Of a stretch of DNA of 64,000 nucleotides, positions 47,396 to 60,345 are shown in pieces. The notes beneath the pieces are model-generated. The model was given only the letters and a program-made list of their open reading frames with translations. It made no database searches and was not told the DNA's origin. The DNA lies in contig NC_061134.1 of the NCBI RefSeq assembly GCF_905220365.1, forward strand, positions 759,001 through 823,000. Reading direction: 5' to 3'. This stretch comes from Vanessa cardui. Taxonomy: Eukaryota > Arthropoda > Insecta > Lepidoptera > Nymphalidae. The position numbers were made by a program, and so were the translations under genes. Numbering within the stretch: the first letter of the stretch is position 1; each line of letters begins with the position of its first letter.

Positions 47396-48005
47396 TCCTC
47401 TTTAAACACAGAAAATTTAAAATATAGGTGCATTTTTATTGTTTGATGAAATTTATTGCATTCGGTTTTAGACATAGGCGCGGGCTTGGTTATGCTTATG
47501 TAGGTACCGCCTACTCGCTTATTGTATATACCGCTTATATATTATATGTTGATCATGATAAAGACATCAATATATAATAACTGATGTCGAAATTATAACT
47601 GTTTATAAGTTTGTGATTCATCAGTTATTAATTCTTAATTTTATTGTTCTGAAATATTTTTATTTAAAATTATTTAATGGGTGATTTTTTTTTCGAGATG
47701 GCAACACTGAAAATTAATATGTAAATAGAAACGTTATGTATTTTTGATTCAGACTGCCAAACAAAATACTTTAATCGTCGTGTTTTTTAGTATAGTATCC
47801 TGTTTAGTCATGACGACGGTTCGTCTAGGCAGATAGCTACAGTAACATCGAGTGGACACGTGTCTACTACATAATTAGTCATTCATACTACGCGTTAATA
47901 CCTAAACGTTGTATGCTCAATATTTTTATAAATAAATAACTCAATTCCATATATCCTAGCTAGTTTTGATACTTGTAATGTAATTTTGTTAATTGTTTAT
48001 TATAT

Positions 48006-48180
48006 TAGTACTAGTTGTCGAGTTTTAGAAGTTGTTTGTCAGGAAAAAAAGTAGCCTATGTCCTTGGAGTTCAAATTTGCTCCATACCAAATTTCATCAA
48101 AATTGGTTCATTAGTTTGGTCGTGACAGACAGACAGACAGACAAGACAGTTACTTTCACATCTATAATATTAGTATAGTG
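48006..48180 (+). repeat. RTE-like retroelement 3' fragment
   Basis: TACTAGTTG...AAGTAGCCTATGTCC...CCAAATTTCATCAAAATTGG...GACAGACAGACAGACAGAC...ATAATATTAGTATAG is the layout of non-LTR 3' ends common in butterflies. A related copy is at 49138-49264. No reverse transcriptase is present. Confidence 0.6.
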
Positions 48181-48383
48181 CTTCAATCTGATGATGAGAT
48201 GTCTGAAGTTTGCTCAAGTTATGTTACTTTATAAATTTTATCGTTTTCAATAAATGCATATAGTATCGAAGATACAATTTCATTATTCCTATATATATCG
48301 AAAAGTATGAAACCATTGCGCATTCATCGTAGTTTCAACAGTGTATTCACACGCGTTACGTTTCCGACACCGCAGAGGCAAAC

Positions 48384-48399
48384 ACGCGTTATAACGCGT
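48384..48399. promoter_or_regulatory. 16-bp perfect palindrome ACGCGTTATAACGCGT
   Basis: Perfect dyad made of two ACGCGT boxes, in a CpG-rich patch (48330-48490) within AT-rich DNA. May be a protein-binding site or island core; unproven. Confidence 0.35.
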
Positions 48400-49137
48400 A
48401 AGCGGTCTCGAGCGCCCTTTTCACAAGTACGGTTACCGAGTAGGACGTCGCATAATTGACTTTGAACTAACCGACTGGCGCCTGAACTATGCGTATAAAA
48501 AAAAACTACGACATTGGTGTTTTATTGAATTCGTTTACATATTCAAATTTCGAACGTTTTTTAAAAATATTATCATTTTTATTTAAAATATTAGCCTGTT
48601 AAATTTTGGACCTTTGTCATATATTTTTTTTCATTTTTTAATTGAAATTAACTGTCATTTTCATCTGTCATCAAGTTTAAGTTACAATATCATATTATAT
48701 ATTTAAGTAATAAATTTGCTTTATACGAAGTATATTATAATGTATATAATATATAATTAAAATATATTAAGCATTTTACATTACAACTGTACAACGGTCA
48801 TTGCCATATTTTTAAGGAAAATAAATACGTTGATATAATATATTTAAATAGATTTTCCTAATAACAGATATATTTTAAGCACTAATTATTAATTATATGC
48901 ACTATCGTCTCTTTATCCGGTTAATTAAATAGGTTAGGTATTTTACCAAAACTAACCTGACCCAATTAGACGAAAATTAATATCGAAAGATTACAATTCA
49001 GGGGTTTTAACAATAAAATTAAATAAATGGCTCCAAATATCTTCCCTCTATTCCTCATAAAATCTTGGTTACCTTTTATATATGTATATAAGTTTACTTA
49101 TATCACTCAAATCTTTACCTCCATTTTACTTCCTCGA

Positions 49138-49264
49138 GGCATGAATTATAAGAAGCCTTTGTCTTTCCCGGGATTCAAACTATCTCTACACCAAATTTCA
49201 TCTTAATCGATCCAGCAGTTTAAACGTGAAGAGATAGTTATAGAAACAATATAAGTATAGATTA
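49138..49264 (+). repeat. RTE-like 3' fragment, diverged
   Basis: AAGCCTTTGTCTTTCCCGGG, CTACACCAAATTTCATCTTA and GTGAAGAGATAG match the layout of the copy at 48006-48180. Confidence 0.55.
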
Positions 49265-51337
49265 GTCGTGGGAACGATCGTTAATTTTCGGGCAACTTCA
49301 GAACAAATTTACCGAATGAGATTTTGCTCTCGTGACAAGAGTTTTACCTATATCGCATATAAGATATATCTTTGTTTAATTACACAGATAATAGATTGAA
49401 GGACCGATCAAAATCATTATATTATTCTTAATTTTCGTGAAAAATGTATTTTTGTGAATTTATTTACTTTCAAAATACTTATCATATAACTTTGCATTTG
49501 AAAGTAAATAAGTGGAAAATGAACTAAACAATTCCATAAAAAAAAAACATATATATATGCTATGTTTTATGCTTTAAGTATTGCAATGTACCTGATATTA
49601 ATCTAATTTCATCTGAATTTAACCCCATGAAATATTCTGATTCTAAAAAAATGCACGTGTGTTAAACATTTAAATACTAAAAATATAGTTGATGTAAAAT
49701 ATAAATAAAACCCCAGTTCTAAATATAGTGTGCTATTAGCATATATTTAAATAGTCTACGTTTTTAATTAGATACTAGTAATTAGACGATAATATGTGAC
49801 TGTTCGACTGATTAAAGCATACTTCGTTCAAGTTTCCAAGAGCGGTCCCTGCAATACTTAACTTTCAACTATTATAAATATCTTTAAGGGTATTCCACGT
49901 TTTTCTACAAAAAAAAATTAGATGAGATCTGTCAAGAAAATCCTTATATTGACTATTGTAACATTCAATATATGTATCGACTTTTAAGTGAAATTTTAAG
50001 TGAGATCTTACATTTAGAACGGTAAATACTTATTCTATAGTTATATGCAGATAAGATCAGAGCCAGACCATCGGGATTGTCATTTAATTTTAACCCTCAA
50101 TTGAATACATAGCGTTATAACTTTAGTACCATCACGGTCCAAGCAAAATAATGCGTCGACATCAGGAAGTCATTTTTTATCTGTACTAACGCAGTATATA
50201 ATATACTTCTTAAAATAGGCGGGTTTTTATGTAATTTTCATATTGATACAATGTTAATTATTCGCATATATTTAACGTTTATAAGTGTTTAGAAAAAATA
50301 TGAAAATACCATGAAGTATGTTAAGATTTGAATAAACATATAGTTTTATCTTTACTGATATTATAAACAGCGTCTGTGTGTGAATGTTTGTATTGCGATA
50401 CATAAATGTAATTGCACAAAGACGAATTTAAGATTTTAACCCAAGTTTATACATGTAATCCATAATCAAAGGCATATAATGACTTAATTTTGAGTTTCAA
50501 ATACTCGATCTTTTTCGAATTTCATACTTGATAAAATTTTCAGTAATAAACTTTACTGTTAAACATTTTTTTTATTAAACAGTTTTAGTTATTTTTTTTT
50601 AAGTATTTTAATTAGTAACTGATATTATACTCATAATATTGATTGCTGTTGTAATTAGTCATTTTTATCATATGATTAGCAATTTGTCATTTTTATTTAT
50701 GTGATTTATGAGATTGTATAATGGCAGTATTAGGTATTTATGCAATTTAATGTTTAGGTCATTTGGCAAATACGAATTACATATCTTTCATAATATTAAT
50801 AATTTATCATTATTATTTTATAATTTTATTTAAATTAATATAATTTCTAAGGCTTAAAGTAGAACGCTAGTATTTTTAATTACTTGAGCGATTAGAAAGT
50901 ATATGTAATGCCTTATATATTTAGTTTATTTAGTAAAATTACACAGCTAGACTCTACGACATTTCTACGATAAACTCTATAAAATAGGGATGTGCTTTTA
51001 TATATTACAAATTAAAGATAGACATTATCGCGGGATATACTTAGTAAATTTATAAGAATGAAATCATTTTACGTGGTATAAGAGTTCGTGATGGTCCTTC
51101 CATCAATAATATTTAAGTAAATTGAGATAGTTTTCCTAACTTTCGACAGTAATACGACCGAGATTAAGAACGTTGGTTTACTTTATATCTACAAGTATCT
51201 TCGCTATATATAAAAGTATAATCTATATTAGTCTTGAATATACATCATGATGTATTCAATTAACATTCCTATTTCATTTAGGGGCTAGATTTAGCACGGA
51301 CATTTTAAATATTAAGTATTTTGCCGGTAATCCGGTA

Positions 51338-51401
51338 GAATCTAAGCATATTAAAGAATAATTTTAAGCATACTTAAAATTATTCTTTAATATGAAGATT
51401 C
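51338..51401. other. 64-nt near-perfect hairpin
   Basis: A 22-nt arm (51347-51368) is an exact reverse complement of 51373-51394 around loop CATA. After a small internal loop (AAG against A) GAATCT (51338-51343) pairs with AGATTC (51396-51401). It could be an RNA hairpin or a very short foldback element. Confidence 0.6.
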
Positions 51402-52950
51402 AAAATTTCTTGAAAAAGTCTACTTGAATAAATTTTATCTGGGATTAGATTTATTACCTACTTGTTTTATATATAAATGAAATCTGTTACATGAAAAATG
51501 TGCTAATAAGAACCTTTTCCAATCAATAATGCGTTTGTTTTAGGTTTGTTGGGCGTGGATTTAATGTTTTTATAAGCTTAGATTTCTCATTGAGAGCTTA
51601 GATTAATTCCCTGGAAGTTTACACGTTCGAATCTAGGCAAGGAATTTTTATGTTTTTCATTTGTGTCTGTTTTATTCCACGCTCTACGGCAATAGAAACA
51701 TCGTGGACAAATTCATTTACTACTCATAAATCCGCCAATCCGCACTGGAGCCGCATGGCGGGTTAAGTTACCTTCTCTCTAAGTTTGTTTGCAATGCAAT
51801 TTGACGTTCATAGAAATAATTACAATATGATATATAAAGAGTGATTTGTGATACAATAAATTCATTTAAATTGTTTACCGCGTTATGTGCACGAGAATTA
51901 TTTATCAAAAACATATAAACATATACTCTAAAGCTAAGATGTTTTTAAATATTAAATATTATATCGTTGCTTGTTAATAGGAAGATGTCTTATTTCTAAC
52001 TGGATCATTACTTAACCAATAAACGTCAAACTTTTTTTTATGCAGCGGTGCGTTTGGAGACGGTTTAAGTATATAATATAATTATATAAGCAGCGCTACG
52101 CAGTTTAACTCGCTTTATATTAGACTATTTACGCGGTAAGGGTGTAGTATAGTAAGCTGAATTAGTATAGTTATTATATTTACAATTTCAGTAAATATAT
52201 GATATATAACTTAACTATGCACAAATATACACATAAAAACAACATATGGATATTAGGGAATTACATTAAGAAATTACAATTACAATTAATATGATACAAT
52301 ATTTTGTTCAAAGCTTAGTAAAGTTGTAAAGTTTTTCTAACACAATTCTTAGTATTCTTTCTTTCAAGATTTTTAATTATGATTTTCTAAACTATATAAC
52401 GATTTATGTAATTCTTATATGGAATGCCAATTAATGTTTAAATTAAATGATCAGAGGTTTTTGGACGTTTTTTCTATGTATTTTATACAATACATATTTT
52501 ATACTTTTTTAAAACCATTTTAGGACAAAGTACATATCTCCACAAATAATTATTACTATCGTTCTACGTCGACTTTGGTTAGCAAAACGCTTTCTGAAGT
52601 TGAAACATTAAAGTATATAAACTATATCTTTAAAAAATAAAGTTGCATTAATTCATGGCATTCTCTCTGAAATGTTTTTTTTTAATATTTCTGATGATAA
52701 ACATGAAAATGATGTATAAAAAACCTTTAAAAATGTTTTTGCACTTTTAGTTGTGGTCGCAAAAATAAAAGTCGTTATAAAAAAAACACGCGAGCAGAAA
52801 CAACGGCGCGCGTTGTCCTAAAATGAGGTTATCCAAATCAGTCTAACTAAATTTTTTGTGCAAATAATATTATCATAGTGCCACGACCTTGCTCCCAGAT
52901 ATCACCGAATTTTGCTAGCACCAACGTCACCACTGATAAAAGTGACTTAC

Positions 52951-53310
52951 CGATTTTTTTTTCCGAAAAAAAAAAGTAATAGCTACAAATCCACACACAG
53001 CACTGCACTCAATTAGAAAAGTTTGTCGATCATGTCAGCCGCGGAAGTGTGTACAGTGCTCGCGACGGTTCGTGATGTACATCGCGCGCTCGCCGGCCGC
53101 TGCCGACTGGCGGCGCGCACGCAGCGACGCCCCCCCTCCGTCGCCGAAAATATGCCGCGAAAAAATATGGCGGGAGGAAACGCGTAAAAACTGAAGGGGT
53201 GCGCTCTGAGCGCGAGGTTGTATGCTAATCCATCGTGTGCTTCGGCCCTTTTTTCCGGGGGGGCGGGGATGCAATTAAAAGCCGCGCGTGCGTGGGGGCG
53301 CGATTAGAAC
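52951..53310 (-). promoter_or_regulatory. GC-rich island with splice donor; candidate br first exon and promoter A
   Basis: On the minus strand a consensus donor ATCG|GTAAGT lies at 52951/52950, preceded by a strongly CpG-rich stretch up to about 53310. A TTCAGTTTT initiator-like match is at about 53190. No coding potential is convincing, as expected for a 5'UTR exon. Its transcript could splice to the acceptor at 32914-32915. Assigned by composition, donor and strand only. Confidence 0.4.
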
Positions 53311-54670
53311 GGCGACAGAACGAGTCTGTCAACGTTTTTTACTTTTTCCTAGTCTGCAGCTCTGTAGGATTGTTTCGTATAGATGCTACGAATCGATGAT
53401 CGCTCGTCTGGACCGAGATGAAATTAGCGATCTCCTACTTTTAATTGAGATTCGATTTTCGAGAATGCGTTTCTTGTTCGCTTTCGTTGCATCGTTCCGA
53501 GCGGGAAAATAACGCTCGATTAGAACTCTACACGAATAAATAGAACTTTGCGTAAATAACACAAACGATTTTTGTTATTATTAAAAAAAAAAAAAAAAAC
53601 TTACGTCCTGTTAATTATGGTAATATTTAAATGACCTACGAACTATAACCGTCAGATTACTTTTATACGAGTTTATTTGTCATAAACATTTTCAAAAATA
53701 GAAAACCTGTTACGATTTGATAGTTGTCCATCTCGAGGTATTTTATGATACACAATAGTGAAGGGGTGCGTGCAGCGATGCTGCAGGCTCGCTGCGAGCT
53801 CGTGCAACGTGCGCGCTCGTAACGACACGATAAAGAACCTAATTTGCGTAGCTCTGCCGTGTAGGGTGCGAATTGCGAATTATTGGGCTGTGTGAGTGCG
53901 TTCCTTGAACACTATCGCCGTTTATCTATACACGAATTTAAATATATTTTATCTAGAGCGATTTTTTTATAGTTATAAAATAGATTTTTTTAATATGCGG
54001 AATAGAGTATGATTTTTAATTTTTTAATACAATCATAAAAACAATATTTTACATTGATAGAGATTATTTTCATTTTTACAACTTTAAGTGAGTTTTTTAA
54101 AATAACTTAAGTTGTAATTTTATGATTAAAATTAAATAACAATATCTGTAATTACAAACAAGTTTTTAATTACAATAAACAATTAATTATATTAAAATTT
54201 GTTGACAAACACACAAATGCAGAATAGTTTAATAATAATTTTATGTTTATATTAATTAAACTATTTTCTATGTCTGGCCTTAAACACGACCGTTGAAAGA
54301 ATATCTTATGCATATTAATGTCTCAGCAATTCAATCACGGCAACCGTCCCAGATGCATCGGTTATTGCTCTTAAAGCAATTATTTATGCAAAAATGTCTA
54401 ATGTCGAGGTCTGAGCGCACTTGCAGACTAGCTTCAACCCTTGTCCGGCCGTGCGTCTGTCCACTAATATTTACATAATAATAGTTCCGCTCACAAAAGA
54501 CTCGCTCTAATTGTTCGCAATAGATAAAAAATCAAGTTCGACAAGATAAACGGCTGATTTTTGTGTGAATTGTATTTTTGGAAATAAAATATTATTATTC
54601 AATTTCAAAATGTGTGTTTCGAATCGTGCGACTCGTCCAGGGGACCTGTGGAGTGATGCAGGCACTTACC

Positions 54671-55720
54671 TTATCAGCCGGCTCGCGGCGCGTCAAACGT
54701 AACTCAACAAAACAATCAACAAAACATCAACAATGCCACTGCGAGTCAATGTCCGGTAACGGCAACGGAACACAGCGAATAAACAAACTTAACCCGACTG
54801 TTGACAAAATATTCACTAATTGAGACTAGGCGACGTTCGAATAGAGGAATTCGGAATTGGAAGTTGGAGTGTCCAATGAAATGAAGCGGGCGGCAGGCTG
54901 GCCAATCCGTCACGCGCCCGCCCGCTGGCCACACACGCACGTGAGAACTTTGGCGAAGTTCTACCGAAAGTTTGCCGGCACGCGTCCGAATAGTTCGACG
55001 CCGACGCGCTATATTCGAAACTTGAAAATTTTTTAGACCGAACCCGAATTATTATTTAATATAATTGCAAATGTTTATTTTTTTTAATATTTCTTTTTTT
55101 TTTCGGAAGCGTCCACCCGTCCGGTCGGGTCCGGCCGGTCTGCAATATTAACACGAGCCGCGTCCACCTTTTGTAATGAAACGTTCACACATGCTTCCGC
55201 ATTACCGTCCCGATGCCATCAATAATGAAGCCGGGCGGGAAAAAACAAAACGGGGCACCTCTCCCGGCGAGGCGCCCGCCGACACTACAGCCTCCTCGTC
55301 AAAGATCAGAATTGCATATCTGGGTTGCGTTAATGAGCGGGGGGGTGGGCCGGTGGGGGGGTCGAAAAAGTGGCACCGCTCGCGCGCGAATATAAATTCA
55401 TCGCCAAAAAATCATTACGCGGGGGGTGGTATTACGGCTCTCGCTGCGCGAGTTCGTTCGTATAGTTTTTAAATCGGGCGCTCACTCGGCGGCGCGGCGC
55501 CGCGGCGCGTGGCCGCCGTCGACTACTGCAACGAACCTCGAGCTGCACTATGCCAACTATCACGCATGCACTTACTAGCCCGTCTTACGGCACACGTCCC
55601 AAGACGACCGCGGCGTCCGAGCCCACACGTGCGTCGCACACATGTGTGTCCCCGACTAACTTTACTACCTCGTCAGCCCCACGTAGCACTCAGTAGAGCT
55701 GTATCAGTATGGAAAAGTTA
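54671..55720 (-). promoter_or_regulatory. GC-rich island with splice donor; candidate br first exon and promoter B
   Basis: Minus-strand donor GATAAG|GTAAGTG at 54670/54669, followed upstream by GC-rich sequence at 54880-55010 and 55100-55720 containing CpG-dense runs. GAATATAAATTC at about 55390 is a TATA-like site on the plus strand, so the direction is not settled. Drosophila br has two promoters, which would fit islands A and B. Confidence 0.4.
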
Positions 55721-58380
55721 AAAAAACTTCCGCGTATGCAAATTCGTCTTTTCGGCGACGATCGCAATCAATTTGTGCGTAGGAAGCGGCATACTTCCGC
55801 ACACAGCAGGGCCGTGTGTGTGATTGTGTGCGAGTCAAATTAAATCTAATACAAAATTGCGTTTTATGTTCGCGCTAGTGCGTGTAGGTGTGTGGGGGCA
55901 CAATGCGAACTCGCCGAGTACACTCGACCTGATTATAACGTATTAGGCCTACTTATTTTATAATTAAAAAAAAAGAAATTCGAAACATGTCACAACACAA
56001 ATATAACTTATGCACATTCAAAAAGCAATCATATGCTCACAGTTACAAACTTTTTCTAGAGCTCTATTTAAATTTCAATGTAGGGAATATACTCTAGATT
56101 CAAAAAACAATATTAAAATTTTCCACGATACCTCCCTCAACGCGTAGTGCATAACGTAACTGTATACTACGCACCGCGTAGGCCTCTACGAAGTGAGCTA
56201 AATATAAAATTATACTAAAACAAAAGACTTATTCCTCTGCAAATTATGATAATTAATTTTAAAAAAATGTATAAATTAATATATTTAGATCTTGCGTTTT
56301 TATTTTAATAAATAAGAATAGAATGACTGATATTGAATAAAAATATATGAATCCAATACAAGAATATATAAAAAAGGCGTATTCGAGTTGCCAGTTTTTT
56401 TTTTATAATAATTAAAAATATCATTAACGAGTTCCGAACACTAATTAATTAATATCAGCTAAAGAAAAGCAGGAAACCGTCATGTAAAGAATCCATTCCA
56501 CTCGCATAGACAATAACATTTCATACATTAGCATAACGCGATCGACTGTACTTTAAAACTCACACAAACTTAATGTTAAAAATGAATTACCAACACAGAC
56601 TCCCTGCCTCCCTGCTACTCATTTTCATTTCGATGTTTTTGGGTTTTTGCGCAGAAGGGGGCTCCCTCACCCCCTCGGGGGGTGACACCCTCGCCCTATG
56701 AAAATAGGATATATTTTTATGTTTTATTTGCCCGGAAGCTCGAGTTTAGTTGCATGTTTATTAGAAGTTTTTATTACTAGAAACAATACGGCTGATTTCG
56801 CGTTTTTTTTCCAGGCCCACTATTAGGATGATTTGCGATCTGGTCGTATCGGTTATGTCACGGAATGTTTGTTTTTGATTAGACTAAAGGCTTATACGAC
56901 ATTGCGTTCATTTCATTTGAAATATATCTTACGTCCGAGATTAGAATATCACGTTCGTTGATACCAGTGTTACCAATAAAGTTGTTTTTTAATTTAATTA
57001 TGTTTAATTAGATCCTTTGTTATATTATTCAGATGTATTTCAAATACAATCGTAAGAAAAAAAAACAATGATATAAGAAAGCTTAATCGCTGCCTTGCGT
57101 ATTCTGTGATGATGTTATGGTCTTACAAGAAACGACATTTTACAAAAAAAAAAACAAAAAACAATTGACAGGCTGTCCATTAAAATTAATTTTGGTATTA
57201 TATTTAAAAATCGAATTTTAATATAAATTCATACTACGCGATTAAAGGTGAATTACCTTTTAAGCAGACTAAGTAATAGTGTTGTTGTGTGTGTTAGTCT
57301 TAGTAAGAAAAATTGGCAACCAGTTAAATAGTAAATATCATCAGCGATTCTTCGTTATTCGTCTTTCTTGTTTTTGTAAGAATTATTGTATAAATTCTTT
57401 CGTCTACTTATAATATAAATAAATCATAACAATCTATATAAGTTTAGTTAATAATCAAAACTGATTTATTTTTCAAATAATCGATTTCTTATAAATTCCC
57501 CATGATTCACTTTTATATATGTTTTTAACAATTAATTTTCTTTTGCTTCAGAACTGCTAATAATGAATATTTTAGTCGATTTTTTACATTCAAATGCAGA
57601 TATCTTAATATCATTGGTTACAATAAAAAATGTGCTAAAAAGTTTTATTTTTTTGATATAACGTTATATACATCGTACTAAATTGTTTTTAGTTCTTTAA
57701 TTTTCATTAAAATTGTAAACAATTAATATATCTAATTTGTTCATAAATTAATATAAAAATAAGTTACTCGCCAGTTTTTAAAAATTTTCTTCTTCTAAAT
57801 TTGATGTCAGATTGGTAATAATTATCATAATTATATTGTAAAGTGTCTCATCAAAACGTAGTTATTCTGTAAGTACTATATTTGAATAAAATTTAGAATT
57901 CCATATGATTTTTCCAATACAAAATTAACATAAATTATATGACTTGTGTATTTATATATGCTTCATTAATTTAAACTCTACATTGTAATCAACATTAAGA
58001 AGAGAAATGATTTATGTTAACTACAGATACACAATCATATACTAAATCTTACATAAAATTCAAATAGCTTAAAAATGTCCGATGTTATGGAATATGTAAT
58101 ATTCCTGACGAAAAGAAAGTTTTTTTTTAAACTTTGATTTATTTACGTATACATGACACTATTAAGCCACGGTAAATGCGTTTATTTTCAATAAATTAGT
58201 TACACTAGGTATCATTTTAAAGAGGTAAGAAAAATATCTTAAACTTATTTTTGATTCAAATTCCAATTGTTAATTCAAATCATCCAAAAGCAATCGCTCC
58301 ATCTAAGTTCATTAGGTGGTAAGTGTGTGATGCTAACTCAATGGAAGAAATGACAATAATAGTAATAAAAAGTACATCCA
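55721..58380. other. Non-coding DNA right of the GC-rich islands
   Basis: AT-rich. A GC-rich spot at 56600-56700 includes a short C/G foldback (CACCCCCTCGGGGGGTGA). No gene seen. Confidence 0.4.
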
Positions 58381-58384
58381 TTTA

Positions 58385-58535
58385 CATCGAAGGAAAACAT
58401 CGCGAGGAAACCTGCATGAGTCTAATTTCAATGAAATTCCGTCATATATCGTGTATCCACCAATCCACATTGAAACAGCGTCATGTAATTAGCTCCTAAC
58501 CTTCTCTACAAAGGCTTTAGCCTAGCAATGAAACA
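58385..58535 (+). repeat. SINE body fragment, old
   Basis: GAAGGAAAACATCGCGAGGA, CTAATTTCAATGAAATTCCG and ATCCACCAATCCACATTG match the SINE body with many changes. Confidence 0.65.
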
Positions 58536-58574
58536 TATACATTTTTTATATGGCTACAGTTTTATTAATTCATC

Positions 58575-58725
58575 GTAAAATCAAAATTAATTCAAGCTCT
58601 TTCAAATCATCTCTAAAATAAATTGAATATAACGCTAGAATAAGTTCCGAAAGTAGATTAAATAGAGAAGAACCGACTAGAAATTCAATAGATGCTTTTT
58701 CATATTTTTAGCAATTATTTTAAAA
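58575..58725 (+). repeat. Family 3 repeat, diverged copy
   Basis: TTCCGAAAGTAGATTAAATA and GAGAAGAACCGACTAGAAAT match the family 3 3' half. Confidence 0.6.
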
Positions 58726-59707
58726 TAAGTAATTATAAACATCAAGCGTGCATATATACGAATACTAAATACTCGCTAATCATCATCACCAGTCCTTTCG
58801 TGATGTAAACTCTCACCAGCATTTTGGAAATACTAACATCAAGGGTTAAAGTTTGATGTCTGAGGAATCTATGGATGAATTTTAATTTCACGAAACGGAA
58901 TAACCAGTTATCTAAATAGTCTTATGCAGAATAACCTGTATTTCATCAGGATCTTTTGATTTAAGTAATATTTTTTCAAATAGACACTAAAAGTAACTCC
59001 CCAATCTCAGTCATGATAAGATAGACTTCTAGGTCAAATTATATTAGAATCCGCAGTCGTTCGAGCGAAATTGAGTCGCAAACTAAACTTTCGTATTTAC
59101 AATTTTAGTAAGATATGTATAGTACGACACAACTTAGATGTAGCATCGTCAAAATTAGTAAAACCGATCACATCCGAATTAAGTACGCTAAGCCAAATTA
59201 TCAACATTTATTTCTTATGTGAATATGATCTTCACACAAACGTAATAGCTTGTAATGTCATAAGTCGATTTACATGCGCTTGCTTTCTCTGGTTGAATTG
59301 ACGCGAGAATATATAGCAACGAATAGCGTCAAATGGCGCGATAGGGAGCTGTTTCTATTGGTTGTGAAAAATCGAGAAATCTGTTTCATTGAATTTACCG
59401 ATGCTTCATCTAAGTTATATCATACCATAATTCTACTTCAGAACTTATTTGATATTGAAGTTAAAAGCAAAATAAGATCCCGTGCAAGCTCCTAAACAGT
59501 ATCCATATTCTAATAAATATTAATTCTGACTATTATTGTGTTCTGGTTAGAAGGGCCAGAAATTGCTCGAATGACTATAGGCGCAAAAGGTATATCATAG
59601 TTTCCGTGGCTGGCGTGGTGGAATGGTGATGGAAGAGGTAAGTAATAATTCTTATAGTATAAATATTTATAGGCGTTGAGCACTTCAGTTGCACATACGC
59701 CTATTAT

Positions 59708-59875
59708 AAAAACAAAATATAATTCATTCAAGTAGGCTTTTACAAGAACTTTTAAATCGTCATTTAACCAAATATATGGAGCAAACCTACCATCGATTTG
59801 GAATACAGATTCTAGAAGAAGAACCGGCAAGAAAACCAGTAGTTACTCTTTTTCGACATTTAAAAGTACAAAGTC
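59708..59875 (+). repeat. Family 3 repeat copy
   Basis: AGTAGGCTTTTACAAGAACT, GATTTGGAATACAGATTCTA and GAAGAACCGGCAAGAAAACC. An ORF on the minus strand here is only this repeat. Confidence 0.8.
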
Positions 59876-60187
59876 ATGATAGTTAAATACAGTTACATAT
59901 GTATGTAATATATCCTGCATGGAAGTCAAAAAGTATCAACTTTATTATGATCTATATCTTATATTGTATAATATGCCTTCTTTAATAAATTGGGTTTTTA
60001 CAAATGATTTGATTTCAATCCAAATAGAAAACCCATCACAAAAACGACTATATATGTTACGCGTTGACACTATGATGGCTTTGATTATTATTATAATCAT
60101 ACGTTGATGAGGTTTTACGATAATTGTCATCGCAGTCGAGTTTCGAAGTTCCACTTTTATATTCTTTCGGCCAAATTCAATCGTAAT

Positions 60188-60345
60188 TATAATCAAAATA
60201 CACTTGTTAGAAGTGGGCTTTTACGAGCACCTCTGAATCGTCATTTTACAAGGTAAATTAAAATTTAAAGTTACCACCGGTTCCGAACCGGATATGGAGT
60301 GTACCGTGAAGAATTGACAAGAGACTCAATAATTATAACAATCGT
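60188..60345 (+). repeat. Family 3 repeat copy
   Basis: ATAATCAAAATACACTTGTT, GTGGGCTTTTACGAGCACCT and TTACCACCGGTTCCGAAC follow the family pattern. Confidence 0.75.

Larger units (their letters stand above)
32914..52950 (-). other. Probable long 5' intron of br
   Basis: No supportable coding exon on either strand. AT-rich with dispersed repeats, listed separately. GC-richer spots stand out at about 40430-40720 and 48330-48490. Intron status is inferred from the acceptor at 32914-32915 and a strong minus-strand donor at 52950-52949. Confidence 0.45.

Noticed and set aside
53035..53274. 79-aa minus-strand ORF in the GC-rich island
   Set aside because: No domain; more likely 5'UTR or promoter sequence of br.
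55176..55721. Plus-strand ORFs in the GC-rich island at 55 kb
   Set aside because: Long only because stop codons are rare in GC-rich DNA; no domain or splice support.
59510..59830. 106-aa minus-strand ORF
   Set aside because: Mostly an inverted reading of a family 3 repeat.
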